From the NCBI GenBank assembly GCA_014529385.2, contig CM043971.1, positions 27,754,769 to 27,818,768 of the forward strand: a stretch of 64,000 nt of DNA, read 5' to 3'. The notes under the pieces are model-generated. The model did not search any database. It was given only the letters and a program-made list of their open reading frames with translations, and was not told the origin of the DNA. The DNA comes from Adiantum capillus-veneris (Eukaryota > Streptophyta > Polypodiopsida > Polypodiales > Pteridaceae). A program made the translations under genes and the position numbers. This document shows, piece after piece, positions 57,806 to 64,000 of this stretch. Position 1 is the first letter of the stretch. The number at the start of each line of letters is the position of its first letter.

Positions 57806-60291
57806 ACAGAAATAGAACCGCAAAGTGTGTGGAATACACACATGAGATGATGTATATATAGAGGGGACCTCGGTGCCATATATAGAGAAGCCATATATTG
57901 AGTAGCTTCACATATAATCTCAACACCCCCGCTCAAATAAGGGTCCCTAACTGTGGATGAAAAAACTCTTGGGGGATCAAGGGAAAAACCCACAGCTCTA
58001 TATACCCCCACCGTTATATTATAAAAATCATTGAATATACAAATGTTCATGAGGAGCTACATCACTCCTTTTACAATGAATATGTAATGAGAAGCTACAT
58101 CACTCCTTTAACAATGAATGTTTTATGAGAAGTTACATTACTCCTATCATATCAAATACAATCATGAATACAAAAGTTCAATAAAGAGGTGTAAAGGCTA
58201 TCGATTAGCTCGTAATCAGAAGTGTCTCCGTAGTCGCATCACCAAACATATCTTCATGTTGTCATCAAAATGGCATCACCAAACATGTCTTCAGAAATCT
58301 TTATTGTGACCAAGTTTGTCTTCATAAAATCAATTCTTTGATCAATCCTACATAGATCATAGACTCAAAAAAACATAATCATGAGAATTATTAGCATCGT
58401 TAGTGCAATAATTACGTTCACAATGCCATAAGAATGGTTTGCGACGCCACTCTTTTGACGACATATATACGCACGACAACATATTTGGACATAAAGTATG
58501 AACATAAAAAGTACAAGATGCATGATACGTGATGCAAATGACATATGTATATACTACATAAAACGACATTTATCAACGTAGTGATATCAATGAGTATCAT
58601 CAAAGTATTAACACAATATCATCATTGTATCAATGAAAAGCATCATAAGATAATCATTGTATCAATGAAACAACATCATGGTATCACCGAGAATAACCAT
58701 GTTATCAACGAAATAACATCATGGTATCACCGAGAATATCATGAAACATCATCATGGTATCAACGAAATATCATCATGGTAATAATGAAACATCATCATG
58801 GTATCAACGAAATATCATCATAGCATCACCGAGAATAACCATGGTATCAACGAAAACAACATCATGGTATCACCGAAAATAACCATGGTATCAACGAAAT
58901 ATCATCATGGCAACACCGAGAATAACCATGGTATCAATGAAATGTCATCATGGCAACACCAAGAATAAGCATGGTATCAATGAAATATCATCATGGTATC
59001 AACGAAAATCACCATGACCCAAGTACTAACAAAACATCATCATGGTACCATCAAAATCACTATGGTATCAACGAGAAATTATCAATAAAACGATATAAAC
59101 TATATCTCTAGAAGAATAATTATACGAGAATCAATGAATGAGTATATCATATAACAAAAGATCATGTACTAATAGTAGCTTGATAGAATTTGGATGATCA
59201 TCAACGGCTCGAGTGAATCGGAAAGAAATGTAACTCGCTTCTGCAGCAAAGTTACATCAGTAACAAATATATGATTGATGAAGAAAAAATATAATTGAAA
59301 AGTTTTCAATTATGAGAAAAATCAAAAGCAAAAAGTAAAATCTCCAAGCAGTCCGAGACGATAACCCAAAATCGGTGCAGAATTTAGAGAAACTTTCTTC
59401 AGCAAAGTTGTAGAAAATAATAATAATAAAAAAAATGAAAGTTGCTTTTTAGGCATGTACGCAGCCCGCCAACGATAACTCAAAATCAATGCAGAATTTG
59501 AAAAATATATCTTCTTCCAAGTTGTAGATCACATCAATTCCAATACCGATGACGGCTAGTTTCTGCAAAATCGTTTTCAATCAGGAGAAAAATTTTTAAA
59601 AAAAAGCGAAGTTGCTTTTGCGAACAATAAGTCAAAATCGGTGCAGAATTTGAAAAAACTTTCTTCTGCAAAGTTGTAGACCACATCGATTCCAAAGCCT
59701 CTAACGAATAGTTTCTGCAAAATCATTTTGATTTAAGAGAAAAATAAAAAAACATAAAACAAAAGTTGCTTTTCAGGTATGTACGCAGTCCACGAACAAT
59801 AACTCAAAATCGGTGCAAAATTTGAAAAAACTTTCTTCTGCAAAGTTGTAGACCACATTGATTCCGGTCCTTTTGATAGGTAGTTTCTGCAAAATCGTTT
59901 TCACTTAGTAGAAAAGTAAAAACAAAAAAGCGAAAGTTACTTTTCAAGTATGTACGCAGTCTGCGAACGATAACTGAAAATCAGTGCAGAATTTGAAAAA
60001 ACTTTCTTCTGTAAAGTTGTAGACCACATTGATTCCGGTGCCTAAAGCGAGTAGTTTCTGAAAAATCATTTTCAATTAGCAGATAAATCAAAAACAAAAA
60101 GCAAAATTTGCTTTTCAGGTATATATGCAGTCCACGAGCGATAACTCAAAATCGGTGCAGAATTTGAAAAAACTTTCTTCTGCAAAGTTGTAAACCATAT
60201 TGATTCCGGTGCCTCTAGCGTGTAGTTTTTGCAAAATTTCTTTCAATTAGGAGAGAAATTGAAAACAAAAACCGTATTTCTCTGATACCAT

Positions 60292-60372
<81 letters not shown>

Positions 60373-60638
60373 ACAGAAAAAGAACCCCAAAGTGTGTGGA
60401 ATACACACATGAGATGATGTATATATAGAGGGGACCTGGGTGCCATATATAGAGAAGCCATATATTGAGTAGCTTCACATATAAGCTCAATAGTATCATT
60501 AATTAAGGGAGGAAGACGATAAAACGCATCCCACCACAGCGGCTGCAGCTGCTGCGTTTGGGCCTGGAGCACTACCTGTGATGCGCACACATGAAGCGCT
60601 AGAACCACCACCATCATCACCATAACCATCTTATTCAT
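56961..60638 (-). pseudogene. X8/CBM43-like secreted protein gene, copy A'' (frameshift)
   Basis: Same three-exon gene as 10867-14540. One extra G near 57480 relative to A joins the X8-like frame to an upstream frame reading DDGLPPDPATRAWCLPLPD. That frame has the Trp-Cys expected of X8 proteins but does not splice in phase with the signal-peptide exon. So the three copies suggest three different reading frames for the middle of exon 2, and the true one is unresolved. Confidence 0.45.
57754..60492 (-). mobile_element. E4, copy in A''
   Basis: Direct copy of 11659-14394 with the same GTATC target duplication (left copy 57749-57753). Its GA tract at the 5' LTR is about 77 bp against 75 in A. 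Confidence 0.85.
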
Positions 60639-61223
60639 GCCAAGACTCTTCCTCCACTAATCCATGATTAGTTATGCGCCTGAATTTTTGTCCTCGGCTA
60701 CTGACTGAATAAAATGCCATAAAAAGCTTAAGTGGGCTTTATATGTATACTTTTGTGCGCCACCCTACCAATTCCCGACTTGCGTACCAAAAATAAATCA
60801 AGTTTTTTTTCCAAAAGCTTGGGAAACCTACACATAAGAAAAATTGGCGGAATTGCAAGGTTTCTACACCAAAAATATTTTGTAGGGTTTTCTCAGCTTC
60901 GAGCTAGCTTTCTTATATAGTGGTTGATTGTCACCATTACTAACTAACAATAGGAATGATGCCATATGCTTGCTCCGTTGTTATGCCTTCCTTGCTATGT
61001 GCGTATATTATGGAGAAGTTTTATACCAACTCTATATCGGCATGTTCTCGACGTTCCTTTGTTGTGTGAATAACTTGAGGGTACTGCTGAGTTTCGAGCA
61101 GGTTGCAATGTTTGATCATGGCGATGCAATGAGCTCGAAGCTACTAGCATAGTATAAGCGGTACAAGTTGCAATAGCATCCATGACGCAAAGACTCACAT
61201 CTCTTTTCACCTTGCAATTGATT

Positions 61224-63934
61224 TGTTGAACCGGAGGAAGACAGTGCATGTAGACAAGAGGAGAGAGAGACGACACCAACATGTACAAGCCCCAAAGTGT
61301 GTCTACTGATCACACGAGATGTGTTTATATAGAGGGGACCAGGGTGCTATATATAGAGATACTATATATAGCTCAACACTCCCACTCAAATGAAGGTCCC
61401 TAACTGTGGATGAAAAAACCCTTGGGGGCTCAAGGGAAAAACCCACAGCTCTATATATACCCACCGTTATATTTAAATATTTTGAACATACATTTACAAT
61501 GTTCTAAGGAGCTACATCACTCCTGTTTTACAATGTGCCCTTTCAAGGGTCTTTAACAATATATGCAAATTCTTCAATATCTTTGAAAACCTTCAATATC
61601 TTTGAGCAACTTAAATATCTTTCAGCCTCTATACACATTGCTTGATGTGACTTTCATCCTGTAAACAATCATCAACTCAAGAAACATATCGAGACGTGAA
61701 GGTTAAAAATAAATACATCACATTATCCTTAAAGACGGTTCGCGACGCCTCTCTAGAGACGACATAGAAACAAACATAATGCTTATGCAGTCACATGTGT
61801 AGATGACATAGCAACAAATGTAACATCAATGTAATCACTTGTGCACAAATATATACAAAGTATGCATGTAAATACATTGGGGCCCCCAAGATCTCAACTA
61901 AGAATTGTCATCATCATGGCTTTACGTACCATGGCATCACGATATTCACCATGGCATTAAGACGCTTAGAAATTTTTTGAAATAGCAATCATCATGGATT
62001 TACGTACCATGGCATCACGGTATTCACTATGGCATAAGAGACGCTCAGAAAATCTTGGAAATACCAATCATCATGGTTTTACGTACCATGGCATCAGAGA
62101 CGTTTTCTTCAAATCAAATAAAAATTGTAAAATAGTAATCACTATCATCGCTTTACCTACCATGACATTACAAACGCGCTAGTTTTGCGCAAAACCTACA
62201 AAAACCTCAAGATAATGACGAGTCAATAAATAAATGCTTTGTACAATCACGTGAAATATTTTATGAAAATCATGACGAGATTAGTAGCATGTATCAAGAA
62301 CCAAAGCCATGATCAGCGGAGAAAATAAAAACACAACAAATAGTATCATCTTGAACCATGGATGAAGATAATAAAGACGCATCATGTAACTTCACACGTG
62401 ACATCATGAAGCTCCATTTGGTGAACGTTGACGTTTCTACGTCAATGATGTACATGAAACCTGTGGACAACATTTCACGCTATACTAGGCTATGTGATTG
62501 AAGATAAAAGAAACCTGTGCTAGGCAAAAGCTTGCTACACATAGCATGAGAAAATTGTCTCTATAGTGATCCTCGGCATTTGTACGTCAATATAGATTCC
62601 CTTGACCCGTTGTTGAATATTGGGCCTGGTGGTCGTAGCCCTTTCGAGGCACTTGTTAAGCCGGGACTGGTAGATCTCAGTGAAGGTCGTAGCCATCGTG
62701 AAGCATTGCAAAAGCTACGACTCAAAACGACACAACACAAACCACCTTGGCTCTGCTGGATTAACCATGTCTTATACATACATCAAGTTGTTCTTATACG
62801 ATTAGGTTGTAACAAGGCGGCCTAGAAGAAAAACTGATAAACCTGCGCTACCTAATACCCACAATTAAAGTAGAACCTTCGTATGCGGCATCTAATCATG
62901 CGCTTAAAAGCTGGGACAGCTCCATGGTGCACATAAGACAACAAAGAAATACGTATAAGTTTGTCAGCATGGGAGGTGGGTAAAACTACCTTCTTTTGCA
63001 TGAGAGCTGGACAGGAGACTTTGCTAGCATAGGAGAAATACAGGCCCACTTACGATCCCTTTAGCACAACGGACAACGGACAGTAGAGGTCTCGAATTCA
63101 TGTCCGGAAGATGCTCAAAAGATTTTGCTAACTACAACCGATTACTTAAAGCAGATTACTTAGGACATGCAGCAGTTTACTTAGGATGCGCTGTAGAGAT
63201 ACATGAGATGGCGCCCCTATTTTGAGCAACGCAATTAAAAAAGCAGCTGAGCATGACACGATAGCCGGTCAGTCAATTCAAGTAGCTGAGAAGGACAATG
63301 TTGCCTGATTTGGCACTACTTGCATTAATTTTAGGCGTTTATATCAATATCCAACCATCTAATTATAGCAAAAGCAGCCGCTTGCGTAGCCACTTATACA
63401 TAGAGATCTCTATCATGCTCTTCCTGAGGTAAAGAGCATAGAAAGCTCACCATCTGCACTACATTAGGCTCCGCTTATACATACATCAGGCTGCTATACA
63501 TACATATTCAAGTTGCGCTTATACATAAAGCTGCTCCTTGGTGGCCTACGCTAGAGCAACCGCCTTGAAATATCGTATCCACAATTAACCTTTGTGCATC
63601 ACCTACAACACGACCATAAACGAAACAAAAGACAAACTTTACTTGATAGATAATTTGACTTATCTTTGGCTGTGTATACTTTGTGAGATCGACTGCCGAT
63701 GAACTTCTAATTGTTTTATCATGAAGCTTCATCACTACCCACCGTGCCTTAACGCCTTGGATTGTATGCTCTGATACCATGTTGAATCCAAGGGAGACAG
63801 TGTAACTAGATGAGAGAAGAGAGAGAAGACACCATCATATGCAAGCCCCAAAGTGTGTCTACTGATCACACTAGATGTGTTTATATAGAGGGGACCAGGG
63901 TGCTATATATAGAGATACTATATATAGCTCAACA
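61224..63934 (-). mobile_element. E5, copy in A''
   Basis: Direct copy of 15126-17836 with TGATT target duplications; includes the 90-codon ORF at 63508-63780. Confidence 0.88.
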
Positions 63935-64000
63935 TGATTTCACCATGCATGGAAAATGAGATTATACAAGGAAAATGAACAGTAACAAATACGATCGTTT

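Larger units (their letters stand above)
54085..64000 (+). repeat. unit A'', direct copy of A (continues past the window)
   Basis: Matches 7984-17910 with offsets of 46094-46105. The first 1.3 kb has many single-base deletions relative to A (for example GGTCTTTGGTCAC for GGTCTTTGGGTCAC); the rest is almost identical apart from homopolymers and GA tract lengths. Confidence 0.92.

Noticed and set aside
7984-64000. Genuine giant palindrome as a biological structure
   Set aside because: Differences between arms are mostly sequencing-type and one arm ends exactly at the gap, so an assembly foldback is more likely; kept as a finding for checking.

Overview
This is nuclear DNA from a land plant with a transposon-rich genome. 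The evidence is GT-AG introns, plant-type LTR retrotransposons (Ty1/copia with an initiator-tRNA-Met primer site; one Ty3/gypsy-type), an X8/CBM43-like secreted protein gene, a PPR-like remnant and very long GA/CT and GT microsatellites. I cannot name the species. There are no bacterial-style operons, rRNA, tRNA or CRISPR.

Layout. 1-3215 is the 5' part of a minus-strand gypsy-type element: a gag-like ORF running off the left edge, a leader with repeated palindromes, the primer site and a 927-bp LTR. 3225-6040 (D1) and 8113-11052 (D2) are a diverged direct duplication carrying a short copia LTR and the 3' end of the X8-like gene. Between them lie a copia remnant with a readable RNase H C-terminus and its 3' LTR (6435-7123), and a second, inverted family fragment (7160-7983). 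From 7984 to 28135 runs a 20-kb unit, 'A': D2, the X8-like gene (10867-14540, minus), a 2.7-kb non-autonomous copia element (E4) inside that gene's first intron, a second 2.7-kb element (E5) upstream of it, a larger copia-like LTR (E6), poorly readable DNA with a PPR-like remnant, and a multi-exon gene with a trypsin-like protease fold (25347-26787, minus).

Unit A ends exactly at a 13-N gap (28136-28148). After the gap, 28149-33937 is the only other unique stretch: a histone H3 variant with CENH3-like features (28250-28749, interrupted by a one-base frameshift), unidentified ORFs, an FCP1/HAD-like fragment, an unidentified minus-strand ORF and a truncated copia element (E7). Then A returns inverted (A', 33938-54083) and, after a foldback of a few bases, direct again (A'', 54085 to the window end). 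In the places I compared, differences between copies are mostly homopolymer and microsatellite length changes. I therefore read this as an assembly foldback rather than biology, and the three copies as one locus. The A' copy is useful because it keeps the X8-like gene open, whereas A and A'' are frameshifted.

The items I rate highest are the CENH3-like histone H3 gene, the E4 element whose internal minisatellite is complementary to its own primer-binding junction, the 171-bp satellite-like array in the same element, and the palindrome series in the gypsy leader.
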